From Leptospira inadai serovar Lyme str. 10 (GTDB lineage Bacteria > Spirochaetota > Leptospiria > Leptospirales > Leptospiraceae): 64,000 nt of DNA. Position numbers and translations under genes: made by a program. Below the pieces are notes generated by a model that was not told the origin of the DNA, did no database searches, and was given only the letters and a program-made list of their open reading frames with translations. The DNA lies in the NCBI RefSeq assembly GCF_000243675.2, contig NZ_AHMM02000016.1:128382-192381 (forward strand), read 5' to 3'. Shown piece by piece: positions 38,846 through 48,127 of the stretch. Each line of letters opens with the position of its first letter. Position 1 is the first letter of the stretch.

Positions 38846-39559
38846 TTATCGAGAAGGCTTATTTAGAAATTCCACAAATTCCTTCGTAAAATCCGAATTC
38901 ACTTCGTCCAGGCTGGCCTTCACTACCATCTCTCGTAAGTGATGATCTTTCTTTTCTATCTTTTTATAGAATTCCTTATTTCTGAATGCATTATAAGTCT
39001 CGTTAAAGACTATGTTTCCTTGCGAATCTTCGACAATATATTGCGCGGTAACTATGCATGTGTATTCGTATAACAAAGTTAGCGCTATAATGGGGAAAAG
39101 GCTCTCTTCGACCACCTCGTAAAGGAAGACCCCGGCTCCTAATTCGGAATGACCCGTTACGATGGCGACAAGTAATCCGGTAGTTATCCCGGTAAAGATG
39201 CTCCATGCGATAACGGAGCCTCGGATTTCACCCATATCCTTTATTTCTATTCCGACAGTGTAGTTAGGATTATCGATCGGCTCCGAACGTATGTTCGATT
39301 CAAAGAGTTTATTATTTAAATTTAACTTAATCCATTTTCCAAACTTCAGCTTTTCTTTCTCGATTCTTTCGATATTCTGTTTCTCACCTTTTGGAGCCTC
39401 CGTTAACGTGTGCAAGCTGTCGATTTTTATCGAAATGTAAGGATCTTTTAGAACGACTATGATCGGAACTGTCTTATTTTCCTGCTCTCCGTGGATCGTG
39501 TTGATTGAACAATTAGGATAGAATATAAGCGGAAGACATAGGGCTAAAAATAATTTCAT
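38846..39559 (-). CDS. Predicted lipoprotein with central hydrophobic segments
   Basis: 237 residues from the ATG at 39559, with GGA 5 bases upstream; an in-frame TTG at 39577 is an alternative. The signal sequence ends in LPLIFYPNCSIN, a plausible lipobox with Cys near residue 17. Two hydrophobic stretches lie in the middle (VIAWSIFTGITTGLLVAIVTG and LFPIIALTLLYEYTCIV). An AQYIVEDSQGNIVFNETYNAF strand region and a charged helical C-terminus follow. No family is recognised. It may be an envelope protein anchored both by lipid and by helices. It is convergent with the 7TM-like gene. Confidence 0.6.
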   Translation of the reverse strand: MKLFLALCLPLIFYPNCSINTIHGEQENKTVPIIVVLKDPYISIKIDSLHTLTEAPKGEKQNIERIEKEKLKFGKWIKLNLNNKLFESNIRSEPIDNPNYTVGIEIKDMGEIRGSVIAWSIFTGITTGLLVAIVTGHSELGAGVFLYEVVEESLFPIIALTLLYEYTCIVTAQYIVEDSQGNIVFNETYNAFRNKEFYKKIEKKDHHLREMVVKASLDEVNSDFTKEFVEFLNKPSR

Positions 39560-39674
39560 GCGTTTCCAGAATTTCAACGGACCCGATACTTTTCAAATAA
39601 ATTCGCTTTCTTTAAATTAGCTTCAAGTCAGAATCGCATCGAAAAATCAAAGCAACGAGTCCCGGTTCGTTGTC

Positions 39675-40625
39675 TCAATTGGGTTCTTTCGGATAGACGA
39701 CGAGAGGCTTGTTGTCTTCGATGATACTCCCTTTTTGCAAAATGTTTTTACGCAAATCCTTAGATAGATTACTCGTCCCTATAAAAGTGTTCCCGTCAAA
39801 AAAAGATAATTTTGAGGATATCCTTTTTCGGACGATCATATCGTTGATTTTTTTCGAAGTCAAGGTCTCAAAGTTATGCCTTTGAGACGCTAAGAGAAAA
39901 CCCCAGGTAGTATAGAAAGAGGGAATAAAGACCGAATAACTTAGGACATGCTTGAATGCGGTAGCCAAAGACCTTCGTATCACTGCGTGCTCCGACCAAT
40001 CGGCTGGCGTAAGTTCCAGAGCCTGAATCGCGATAATTCCATCCTTCTTTAACTTAGAAGAGCAGATGGAATAGAATTGCTTTGAATAGAGATTTAGGAT
40101 CGGATCGAATTTCTCCTCGACTCGTTCTCCAAAGCTCGATGTTAAGTCCAGTATTATTACATCAAAGCGTTCGTTCGTGTCTTCCAAATACTTACGGCCG
40201 TCTTCGAAGACTAAATTTACTCTAGGGTCCTGAAAAGCTCCCTTATGCCAATTTTGCATTCTTCGGGAAAATAATTGAACCAACTCCTGATCGATGTCGA
40301 CCATCGTAACCGATTTAATCGTATTATATTTCAGTACTTCTCTTAACGTAGCGCCCTCTCCACCTCCGATTATCAAAATATGTTCTGTTTTCCGATTCAA
40401 TAGACAAGCGGGATGAACCAAGGATTCATGATAAATGTATTCGTCTTGCCCTGCGGATTGTAATTCACCGTCGATAATTAGAGTTTCGCCGATCGACGGC
40501 AGTTCAACAAATTCTACTCTTTGAAACTTGGTCTTTCCTGAAAAATAGGTCTTTTTTTTGCGGTAGAAGTGAATTTCGTTTTCGTCGTAATAATCCATTA
40601 TCCAGGATTTTGTGTTGATTTCCAA
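39675..40625 (-). CDS. Spermidine synthase-family (aminopropyltransferase-like) protein
   Basis: 316 residues, starting at the TTG at 40625, which has GAGGAAG 7 bases upstream. The fold signatures are clear: an N-terminal beta tetramer-like part (KTKFQRVEFVELPSIGETLIIDGELQSAGQDEYIYHESL, shown here as a region), then the nucleotide-binding LIIGGGEGATLREVLKY, MVDIDQELVQL and FEDGRKYLED. The loop that is usually D-S-T-D-P in spermidine synthases reads DLTSSFGE here, so substrate choice may differ. The family transfers aminopropyl groups from decarboxylated SAM to polyamines. No SpeD-like gene is in the window. It lies in the accessory-looking stretch without operon partners. Confidence 0.78.
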   Translation of the reverse strand: MEINTKSWIMDYYDENEIHFYRKKKTYFSGKTKFQRVEFVELPSIGETLIIDGELQSAGQDEYIYHESLVHPACLLNRKTEHILIIGGGEGATLREVLKYNTIKSVTMVDIDQELVQLFSRRMQNWHKGAFQDPRVNLVFEDGRKYLEDTNERFDVIILDLTSSFGERVEEKFDPILNLYSKQFYSICSSKLKKDGIIAIQALELTPADWSEHAVIRRSLATAFKHVLSYSVFIPSFYTTWGFLLASQRHNFETLTSKKINDMIVRKRISSKLSFFDGNTFIGTSNLSKDLRKNILQKGSIIEDNKPLVVYPKEPN

Positions 40626-40892
40626 ATGCGCGCTTCCTCAAGAAATTGCCTCGTAATTTTTTTTGAAGCAATTTCTTTGAATTATTTTTGTTTGAAAAAA
40701 AAATAAGATCGATATAACCTTCTTTCTTTGTCGCTTAACGATAAATTCGGCCTCCGTCGGGGCCCACCTTGTTAGTCGAAGATTAGCATTTTTGGAGCGA
40801 TAGTAAATAGGTATCTTCCACATTTGCGGGATTTACTTATTCGTTTACCAATAGGGGATTTTTTAAGGATTAGTAATGACAGAGTCCGTCTT

Positions 40893-41426
40893 ATGAAGAA
40901 TAACTTCAGGCTAATATCGGGTTTATACCTTCTGTATATCGCGTTCGTCGTTATATGGATAGGAATGGAACTCCTTTCGATCGAGCGCATCCCGCTCTTT
41001 AAAACCGAATTTTTTATCCCAGCTAATTTCATCGAGGTGCTTTTGGGAATATCCAGTATAGTTATTTTTGTAAATTTATATTTAGAATTATCGAATGCAA
41101 GGAAGTTAATCAAGGAAGCTGAGATAAGTTTGAACAGACAGACTAAGAAATTGAATTTTCCGAGAGGAACCCAGCTTGGAGAGGAATTTTGGAGTTCGGT
41201 AAAACGCCAGTTCAGTCGATGGGAGTTAACTCCCTCGGAACAAGAACTCGCCAAATATTTGTTGAGAGGCTTTTCGAATCCGCAGATTGCCGCCATTCGG
41301 AAAAAAAGTCTAAGAACTATAGAGAATCAGACTCTTTCCATTTATCGCAAGACCGGTATGACGGGTAAGCTGGAATTCATCGCTTACTTTATAGAGCCGT
41401 TATTACCTGAAGAAGAGGATGATTGA
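40893..41426 (+). CDS. Membrane-anchored LuxR-type transcriptional regulator
   Basis: 177 residues from the ATG at 40893; an open extension to a TTG at 40824 exists. Two hydrophobic helices form the N-terminal half (LISGLYLLYIAFVVIWIGMELL and FIEVLLGISSIVIFVNLYL region). The C-terminal half is a LuxR/GerE helix-turn-helix: WELTPSEQELAKYLLRGFS, NPQIAAIRKKSLRTIENQT and YRKTGMTGKLEF, matching the T-x-x-E...G-x-S-N-x-E-I-A...V-x-x-x pattern. It probably regulates genes while tethered to the inner membrane. No receiver or autoinducer domain is present. A copy of the small dispersed repeat begins within 10 bases of its stop. Confidence 0.78.
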   Translation: MKNNFRLISGLYLLYIAFVVIWIGMELLSIERIPLFKTEFFIPANFIEVLLGISSIVIFVNLYLELSNARKLIKEAEISLNRQTKKLNFPRGTQLGEEFWSSVKRQFSRWELTPSEQELAKYLLRGFSNPQIAAIRKKSLRTIENQTLSIYRKTGMTGKLEFIAYFIEPLLPEEEDD

Positions 41427-41432
41427 AAGTGA

Positions 41433-41618
41433 GCAGAAGACAGAGGTCAGAGGACTGAAGACAGAACATTGATGAGCAAAGATTCCAAGATCTACAGAAA
41501 GATTCTTATGGTAACACGGATTTTTCCTCTACCTCTGATACGTTTTCGACATCGAGCAGCTTCTGTCTAGCGTGAGCAAAGCGAACGCATCTGTCTTCTG
41601 ACCTCTGTCCTCTGAAAG
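41433..41618 (-). repeat. Third copy of the small MITE-like repeat
   Basis: It is inverted relative to the copy at 19006-19180. The end GTCCTCTGAAAG at 41607-41618 is identical to the terminus of that copy. Internal blocks CTGTCTAGCGTGAGCAAAGC, CCTCTACCTCTGA and AGAACATTGATGAGC match the reverse complement of the first cluster. It begins a few bases after the LuxR gene stop, as the other copies abut gene ends. Divergence between copies suggests several independent or old insertions. Confidence 0.75.
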
Positions 41619-41655
41619 GATATCCGGATCGAGTAGATACCCTAACTGGTTTTTA

Positions 41656-41686
41656 CAATCGAAACTTCAATGCGGAAGTTCGATTG
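41656..41686. other. Strong inverted repeat
   Basis: CAATCG-A-AACTTC pairs with GAAGTT-CGATTG, a 12-bp stem with a single bulged A and a 6-base loop (AATGCG). There is no T-tract on either side. It lies between the repeat copy and the kinase gene and could be a leader-RNA structure or an operator. Confidence 0.5.
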
Positions 41687-42005
41687 TTATCGATACTATG
41701 TTAGTCAATAATTTTTATCGTAATGCTTTATGTTTTAATCATTTTAGGTGCATCATCTTCCGGTATTAAGGGTTGGAAAGCATATCGCTCGCTAACGAAC
41801 CCAAAAATATTCAAAAATAATCAATTATTTTTAGGACTTTTACTAAGGTCTTGCGTCTATTTAAACGCTACCTAAGAGAGTCATTCGCTGCCGTTTTGAT
41901 GGCATCGCACCTTGACTTTAAACGAAAAAATACTAATCCGATTCAAACATCAACGATTCGAAAATCGTATGTTTTTACTTGTGGATAATTAAGAGGATAC
42001 TGGAC

Positions 42006-45000
42006 GTGTTAGAAGATTTTGATATCATCGAGACAATTCAGGAAAACTCCAGTACGAACGTATATCGAGCGGTCTCCAAAGCTGATAGATCCCTTTCGTT
42101 TATTGTTAAAGTATTGGCTACGGAATATCCGGACACCCGGGATTTAGCACGAATTCGTCACGAATACGAATTAAGTAAAGAGCTCGATATAGAAGGAATC
42201 GTTAAGCCGTTAGAATTGCGTCGACATGGAAACGGATACGCCCTCATTTTGGCAGATATCAATGGGGTTTCTCTTCAAAGTATTATTAGGAAAAGAAAAT
42301 TCAGTTCATTGGAATTTCTTAAATTAGCAATTCCATTGAGCAAAACATTGGGCGAAATACATGTGCAGGGCGTGATTCACAAGGACGTCAAGCCCGCCAA
42401 TATCATCGTAAAGGACGGTCACGAAGTTTATATTACGGACTTCGGATTATCCACCCGATTAAGTCGGGAAAAAGCTCTTTATTCGGCGACTGCGGCTTTG
42501 GAGGGAACACTAACCTATATAGCTCCCGAACAGACCGGACGGATGAACCGAAATACTGATAGTAGATCCGACCTTTATTCCTTGGGCATCACTTTTTACG
42601 AGATGCTGACGGGATCTCCTCCCTTTAAGTCGGAAGACGCGATCGATCTCATCCATAGCCATATTGCGAAAGTCCCGGCCAGCCCGCATGAGTTAGATTC
42701 CAAGATCGAATATCAACTTTCTAATATCGTAATGAAGCTGATTTCGAAAGCCGCAGAAGATAGGTATCAATCCGCCCTGGGTCTCGCCGCCGATTTGGAA
42801 CGTTGCGGGCGTAATCTGGAAGAGGTAGGAAAAATTTCCGAATTTCAGTTAGGTCTTGAAGATTCGTCCGGTCGTCTTCAGATTCCTCAAAAACTCTATG
42901 GGCGCGCCGAGGAGGTCAAAACTTTACTTTCCGCCTTCGAAAGAGTGAGTCAAGGTGCTAGTGAACTTTTGCTGGTTCACGGTTATTCCGGTGTCGGAAA
43001 ATCCGCTTTGGTTCATGAAGTTCATAAACCGATTACCGAAAAGAAAGGGCTTTTTATTTCCGGAAAATTCGACCAATTCCAAAGGGATATTCCCTATTAT
43101 GCGATTCGCTTTGCACTGAAGGATTTATGCGAGTACTTGGTTACCGAAAGCGAAGAAGTCTTAGCGAACTGGAAATCGACGATTTTGAACGCCTTGGGAG
43201 CTAATGCGAGCGTCTTGATCGAGATAGTTCCCGAACTCGAATTGATTATAGGCAAGCAACCTGCCGCGCCCGAACTCAGTACGCAGGAATCGATCAGTAG
43301 GTTACACCAGGTTTTCCAAAATTTCGTCCGAGCTATCTCGAACCGGGAACATCCGTTGGTAATTTTTGTCGACGATCTTCAGTGGGCCGATTCCGGTTCG
43401 CTTAATCTTATCAAAATTTTACTCGCCGGAGCTGAAGAAAAGTATTTTCTCCTAATCGGAGCTTTTCGAGAGAACGAAGTGGACGGGACTCACGCTTTTT
43501 CGATGACTCTGGATGAAATAAGAAAGTCCGGCAGTTCGGTTCATTCTATCGCATTGAATCCGCTGCTGCGAGAAGACGTTAGCGACTTAACTATGGAATC
43601 TCTTGCTTCCGTGGAGCGGGAACTTATAACTCCTCTGGCCGAGCTTATATACTCGAAAACGGGAGGAAATGCTTTCTTTGTTAACGAGTTTTTAAAGAAT
43701 CTATATGAAGAGAAATTGATCTATTTCGATTTCATGGAAAAGAATTGGATTTGGGATATTCGAAGTATCGAATCTAAAAATGTGACGAGTAACGTGGTTG
43801 AGCTGATGTCTCAGAAGATAGACAGGCTACCGGAAGAAACTAGAAGAATTCTTCAATTGGGAAGTTGCGTCGGGAGTAAGTTCTCACTGAAAATTATTTC
43901 CATCGTTTACGAAAAGAACGAACGGGAAACCTTACTCGATCTATGGAAATCCGTCGAAGAAGGGTTAATCCTTCCCTTGGATAATAATTATAAGATTCTT
44001 CAGGGGCAATCCAACGGGAATAAGACCGATATTGACCGTCAAAGATTAGAAGTCGACAGTATGCTCGACGCTCATTTTCAATTCCTCCACGACAAGGTGC
44101 AGGAGGCGGCCTATTCCGGAATAGGCGAGGATCGAAAAAGGGAAGTACATTTAAGGATCGGTAGGCTATTACTCGATCGAACCGAATCGAGCCAGTTGCC
44201 GGAACGGATATTTTCGATCGTAAACCAGTTTAATCTAGGGTCCGAATTGATTTTAGACGTATCTGAAAAATCTAAATTATGCGAACTGAATCTATTTGCC
44301 GGAAAGAAAGCCAAACAATCGAGCGCCCATAGCAGTGCCGTTACTTTTTTTAAGCAGGGTATCGCTCTTTTAAATGAAGCACACTGGAAACATCAGTATG
44401 ATCTTTCCTTCGAATTATATTCCGAAAAAGCCGATTGCGAATATAGCGCCGCGCTGCTCGAGGACTGCGAACAGGACGTAAAAATCGCACTGGAGAATGC
44501 AATCGGGCAGGATCATAAAACTGCGATATATCAAATTTACCTTCATCTACTATATCAATTGAATCGTCATCGGGAAGGAATCGAGGTCGGTATCGACGCT
44601 CTGAAATATCTCGGTGTCAAGATTCCGAAAAACGTAAAGAAGGTTCATATAGCTCTTCTTTACGTTCGATTTAGAATCCTATTGGGCAGAAGAAAAGCCA
44701 GGGATTTGGTAGAATTGCCCGAAATCACCGATAGACGCATTTTTAACGTATGCGCGATTATTTACGACTTAGTTCCCTCCGCTTATCAAGTCTTTCCTGA
44801 TTTAATGGGCTATATCAGCCTGCTCATGGCTATGTTTTGTTTAAAATACGGTAACTCAATTTACTCGGGTTTTGCTTTCGCTATGATAGGAGTAATAATG
44901 TCAGGGGTGACCAAAGAATTGGAAGGTGGCTTTAAATTCGCGGAACTAGCCGAGACACTTTCCGAAAAATTTTACGATATAAACGTAAAAGCGAAGGTCC

Positions 45001-47939
45001 ATTTTGCAATCGGAAACTTTAATATACACTGGGTATTACCGATGCGCGAACATAAGTGGTACGTCGATATCGCTTTGAAGACGTCGTTAGAAGCTGGTAC
45101 GATCAATTGGGCTGATTACTCGATGACTTTTTCGAGAATTCAAGGCATTTTCTTCAGCGATAAGAATCTGGAGTCCATTTTAGAGGAAAACGAAAAGATC
45201 TACGAAATGTATCTAAAGCACAAGGATCGAGAGGTGATTCTGAATCATTACCTGCTTCTGAATTTCTTAAACGATCTGATGATACGCGATAATAATTCGC
45301 CCGACCCATTTTCTTTCGATGAAGGCGATTATGAAAAGGAGATGCAAACTCCCGGAAATTTTACTATCCGAACTTATTTCCATACCTTAAAAATGATTCG
45401 GAATTTCATGCACGAAAATTGGGAATCTGCCCTATCGCACGGCTGGAACGGATTCAAGATCGTCCTAGAAGCAATGGGAAATATGCTGGATTTTCAAGTT
45501 CGTTACTATTTCGTACTTTCCTGCCTTTCTTATCAAATTTCTAGCAAGAAGTCCTTAAGCATTAAGTTTAAATTAGCGTACAAATTGAATCGGTTTTTGT
45601 TAGGATATTATAGTAAAAAAAACCCGGCCAATTTTTTGGCACACGATTTGTTGGTTTCCGCTTTGGAAGCCCAGCTAGAGGGAAGACACGATGCCGGAAC
45701 TCTTTTCGAGAAAGCCGCTAAGGAATCGCATCATGCTCAATTTACGGTTAATGAAGCACTCGTAAATGAATACACTGCTAAGTTCTATATCGCAAACGGC
45801 ATCGAAAAAGCGGCAACAGCATACATGACCGAAGCAGTATATTTATATTCGATTTGGGGAGCGAGCGCTAAAGTAAAACAACTCGAGGAGAATTACGGGT
45901 ATTATATCAGGAAGCCCAATTCTCCCAAAATTGTGGAATCCGTAAGTTTACGGGAAACCCACTCTAGTACTAGTAATAATCGATCGAACACTCTAGACTT
46001 AACTACGATATTAAAAGCATCTCAGGCCGTGTCCGGCGAAATACGACTGGATAAACTTTTATCCGAATTGATGCAAAACCTAATTCAAAATACCGGAGCA
46101 GAAAAAGGCTTATTGATTCTGGAAGAAAATAGAAACTGGGTTATCCGAGCCGAAGGTAATGCGAACGGAAATATCGAAGTCCTAAGTTCCGAATCGTTAT
46201 CGCAGAGTAAAAAAATCCCTCGGGCGATTATCAATTATGTTCTTAGAAGTAAGCAACCCCTCGTATTAAGTCGCGCTTGGCTAGATATTCAATTTCAAAA
46301 CGACGCATATATTATAGAAGTGAAACCGCAATCGGTTCTTTGCGCTCCGATTATGAATCAAGGGAAATTAAGCGGAGCGGTTTATCTTGAAAATCGACTC
46401 ACGGCGGATGCCTTTACTCCGGATCGCCTTCAAGTCGTTAATATACTTTCCTCTCAGGCGGCTATATCGCTTGAGAATTCTCTTTTATACGAAAACCTGG
46501 AAGAGAAAGTTCGAGAACGTACTAACGAATTATCCAAACTATTACTCGAAATCCGAGAACTCAAACATCAACAGGATGCGGATTATTTTCTTACGTCTTT
46601 ACTACTTGAGCCGCTGGGAGAAAACAAAACCAGCGGAGAGAATGTAAAAATAGAATTCTTTTTAAGACAAAAAAAACACTTCACGTATAAGAATAACGAA
46701 TATTCGATCGGCGGGGATCTTTGCGGTGCTCATAATATATTTTTAAAAAATAGAAAATACACCGTATTTATGAACGCGGACGCGATGGGTAAGTCCATTC
46801 AAGGCGCTGCAGGAGCTTTAATAACCGGTTCGGTCTTCGAATCGATCATTCAACGTACGAAGTTATCCGAATATTGGCAAAATTTTCCGCCTGAGCAATG
46901 GATTCGAAATAGTTTTATCGAACTTCAAAAAGTCTTCGAGAACCTTGAAGGGACGATGCTGATTTCGATACTAATAGGAGCTGTCGACGAATTAACTGGT
47001 ACCGTATACACGATTAATTCTGATTACCCGGCTCCTATTCTATTTAGAAAAGGCAAGGCTCAGCACCTTCCTCCATCGAATTTCTTTTTAAAATTAGGAG
47101 TAAACCCCTTCATAATCAACGGAAATAGTAAAAACAATTCCCAAAAAATCGCAACTTACCTTTCCGTTGATGTGTTTTCCCTTCGGGACGGTGACATATT
47201 GATCACAGGTTCGGACGGAAAGGACGACATCGATTTACATTCCGATAAAGACGAACTTCCGGAAAAGAATCAGGATGAAAATATGATTCTCTCTTTGATC
47301 GAGGAATCTAACGTAGATTTGGAAAAACTATATGAATTGATACGAGGGAAAGGAGAATTAACGGACGATCTATCACTTATGCGGCTCTCATTCCATAAAT
47401 TAAAAAAGGGTAAAACGGCCGTAACTCAAAATATTCTCTATACTTTGGATCAGTTTCGTCAAAAGCAAATCGCAAACGATTGGGAAGGAGCCATCGCGGA
47501 ACTCAAGAAATCGTATAAGCTCGGATATAAACATCCTTCGCTTTTGAAGATGATGGCTCGGTTGTATTATAAATTAAAAAAATTCAGAGCGGCAAGTCTG
47601 ATCGCGCATCGATATTTTCTGCTGCGGCCTGCCGATAACAGTAATCTATTCTTACTTTCTCTCTCCTTCTTTCAAATCGGCAGAATTTCTCGGGCGCTGG
47701 AAACCGCCGAAAGCCTCGTTTTGAGAAAAAGGGAACATGCGGGTTACCTAGTTCATTATGCGAATATTTTAGCGGCGACGGGCGATAAAACTGCCGAGTC
47801 GTTTCTTCAAAGAGCCGAATTATCCGATCCCGACCTTCCGTCTATTTCCAAGCTTCGAAAGAAAATAAATGAGAAGGTAAATCCCGTTAAATACGCTCGC
47901 AACGATATTCATGCTTCAATGAGCGCGGGTTCCCGTTAA
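42006..47939 (+). CDS. Giant Ser/Thr kinase - AAA ATPase - GAF - PP2C (SpoIIE-type) phosphatase with TPR tail
   Basis: 1977 residues from the GTG at 42006, with AAGAGG 9 bases upstream; the frame runs back to a TTG at 41979. The kinase domain (about 5-265) has catalytic HKDVKPANI near 124 and DFG near 145. Its glycine loop is degenerate (QENSSTNVYRA). A PknK-like ATPase follows, with Walker A GYSGVGKSA near 326 and Walker B VIFVDDLQWAD near 452. A long helical TPR-like region leads to a GAF domain (about 1330-1490). The SpoIIE-type phosphatase (about 1540-1800) keeps its metal acids: GGDLCG, NADAMGKS, SDGKDD and DDLSLM. The end is TPR-like. Such hybrids are known in Leptospira and cyanobacteria, usually ending in a histidine kinase or cyclase. 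Having both kinase and phosphatase in one chain implies a self-contained phospho-switch; partners are unknown. Confidence 0.88.
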   Translation: MLEDFDIIETIQENSSTNVYRAVSKADRSLSFIVKVLATEYPDTRDLARIRHEYELSKELDIEGIVKPLELRRHGNGYALILADINGVSLQSIIRKRKFSSLEFLKLAIPLSKTLGEIHVQGVIHKDVKPANIIVKDGHEVYITDFGLSTRLSREKALYSATAALEGTLTYIAPEQTGRMNRNTDSRSDLYSLGITFYEMLTGSPPFKSEDAIDLIHSHIAKVPASPHELDSKIEYQLSNIVMKLISKAAEDRYQSALGLAADLERCGRNLEEVGKISEFQLGLEDSSGRLQIPQKLYGRAEEVKTLLSAFERVSQGASELLLVHGYSGVGKSALVHEVHKPITEKKGLFISGKFDQFQRDIPYYAIRFALKDLCEYLVTESEEVLANWKSTILNALGANASVLIEIVPELELIIGKQPAAPELSTQESISRLHQVFQNFVRAISNREHPLVIFVDDLQWADSGSLNLIKILLAGAEEKYFLLIGAFRENEVDGTHAFSMTLDEIRKSGSSVHSIALNPLLREDVSDLTMESLASVERELITPLAELIYSKTGGNAFFVNEFLKNLYEEKLIYFDFMEKNWIWDIRSIESKNVTSNVVELMSQKIDRLPEETRRILQLGSCVGSKFSLKIISIVYEKNERETLLDLWKSVEEGLILPLDNNYKILQGQSNGNKTDIDRQRLEVDSMLDAHFQFLHDKVQEAAYSGIGEDRKREVHLRIGRLLLDRTESSQLPERIFSIVNQFNLGSELILDVSEKSKLCELNLFAGKKAKQSSAHSSAVTFFKQGIALLNEAHWKHQYDLSFELYSEKADCEYSAALLEDCEQDVKIALENAIGQDHKTAIYQIYLHLLYQLNRHREGIEVGIDALKYLGVKIPKNVKKVHIALLYVRFRILLGRRKARDLVELPEITDRRIFNVCAIIYDLVPSAYQVFPDLMGYISLLMAMFCLKYGNSIYSGFAFAMIGVIMSGVTKELEGGFKFAELAETLSEKFYDINVKAKVHFAIGNFNIHWVLPMREHKWYVDIALKTSLEAGTINWADYSMTFSRIQGIFFSDKNLESILEENEKIYEMYLKHKDREVILNHYLLLNFLNDLMIRDNNSPDPFSFDEGDYEKEMQTPGNFTIRTYFHTLKMIRNFMHENWESALSHGWNGFKIVLEAMGNMLDFQVRYYFVLSCLSYQISSKKSLSIKFKLAYKLNRFLLGYYSKKNPANFLAHDLLVSALEAQLEGRHDAGTLFEKAAKESHHAQFTVNEALVNEYTAKFYIANGIEKAATAYMTEAVYLYSIWGASAKVKQLEENYGYYIRKPNSPKIVESVSLRETHSSTSNNRSNTLDLTTILKASQAVSGEIRLDKLLSELMQNLIQNTGAEKGLLILEENRNWVIRAEGNANGNIEVLSSESLSQSKKIPRAIINYVLRSKQPLVLSRAWLDIQFQNDAYIIEVKPQSVLCAPIMNQGKLSGAVYLENRLTADAFTPDRLQVVNILSSQAAISLENSLLYENLEEKVRERTNELSKLLLEIRELKHQQDADYFLTSLLLEPLGENKTSGENVKIEFFLRQKKHFTYKNNEYSIGGDLCGAHNIFLKNRKYTVFMNADAMGKSIQGAAGALITGSVFESIIQRTKLSEYWQNFPPEQWIRNSFIELQKVFENLEGTMLISILIGAVDELTGTVYTINSDYPAPILFRKGKAQHLPPSNFFLKLGVNPFIINGNSKNNSQKIATYLSVDVFSLRDGDILITGSDGKDDIDLHSDKDELPEKNQDENMILSLIEESNVDLEKLYELIRGKGELTDDLSLMRLSFHKLKKGKTAVTQNILYTLDQFRQKQIANDWEGAIAELKKSYKLGYKHPSLLKMMARLYYKLKKFRAASLIAHRYFLLRPADNSNLFLLSLSFFQIGRISRALETAESLVLRKREHAGYLVHYANILAATGDKTAESFLQRAELSDPDLPSISKLRKKINEKVNPVKYARNDIHASMSAGSR

Positions 47940-48127
47940 AATATAAACCGCGATTTATGCCGGGAAGATAAATCGATTCCTCGTCCCGCTTATCAAGTCA
48001 AATCAACGGATAAAATTCATCGTACTCTGACAGAGCGGGATTTAGATGCTCGCCTTCAAAAGTAAATTAAAAGTATCTACTTTCTTTGTTATTGAAATAT
48101 CCATCCGATCGTTAACGCAGTATAGGA

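Larger units (their letters stand above)
41427..42005. other. Gap upstream of the giant kinase gene
   Basis: 579 bases holding the repeat copy (41433-41618) and two hairpins: a 12-bp stem with one bulge at 41656-41686, and a 6-bp stem ACGATT/AATCGT close to the kinase start (about 41953-41968). The remainder is AT-rich with no supported gene. Confidence 0.5.

Noticed and set aside
40772..41296. Minus-strand open frame of 174 codons
   Set aside because: Antisense shadow of the LuxR-type gene, whose helix-turn-helix is unmistakable.
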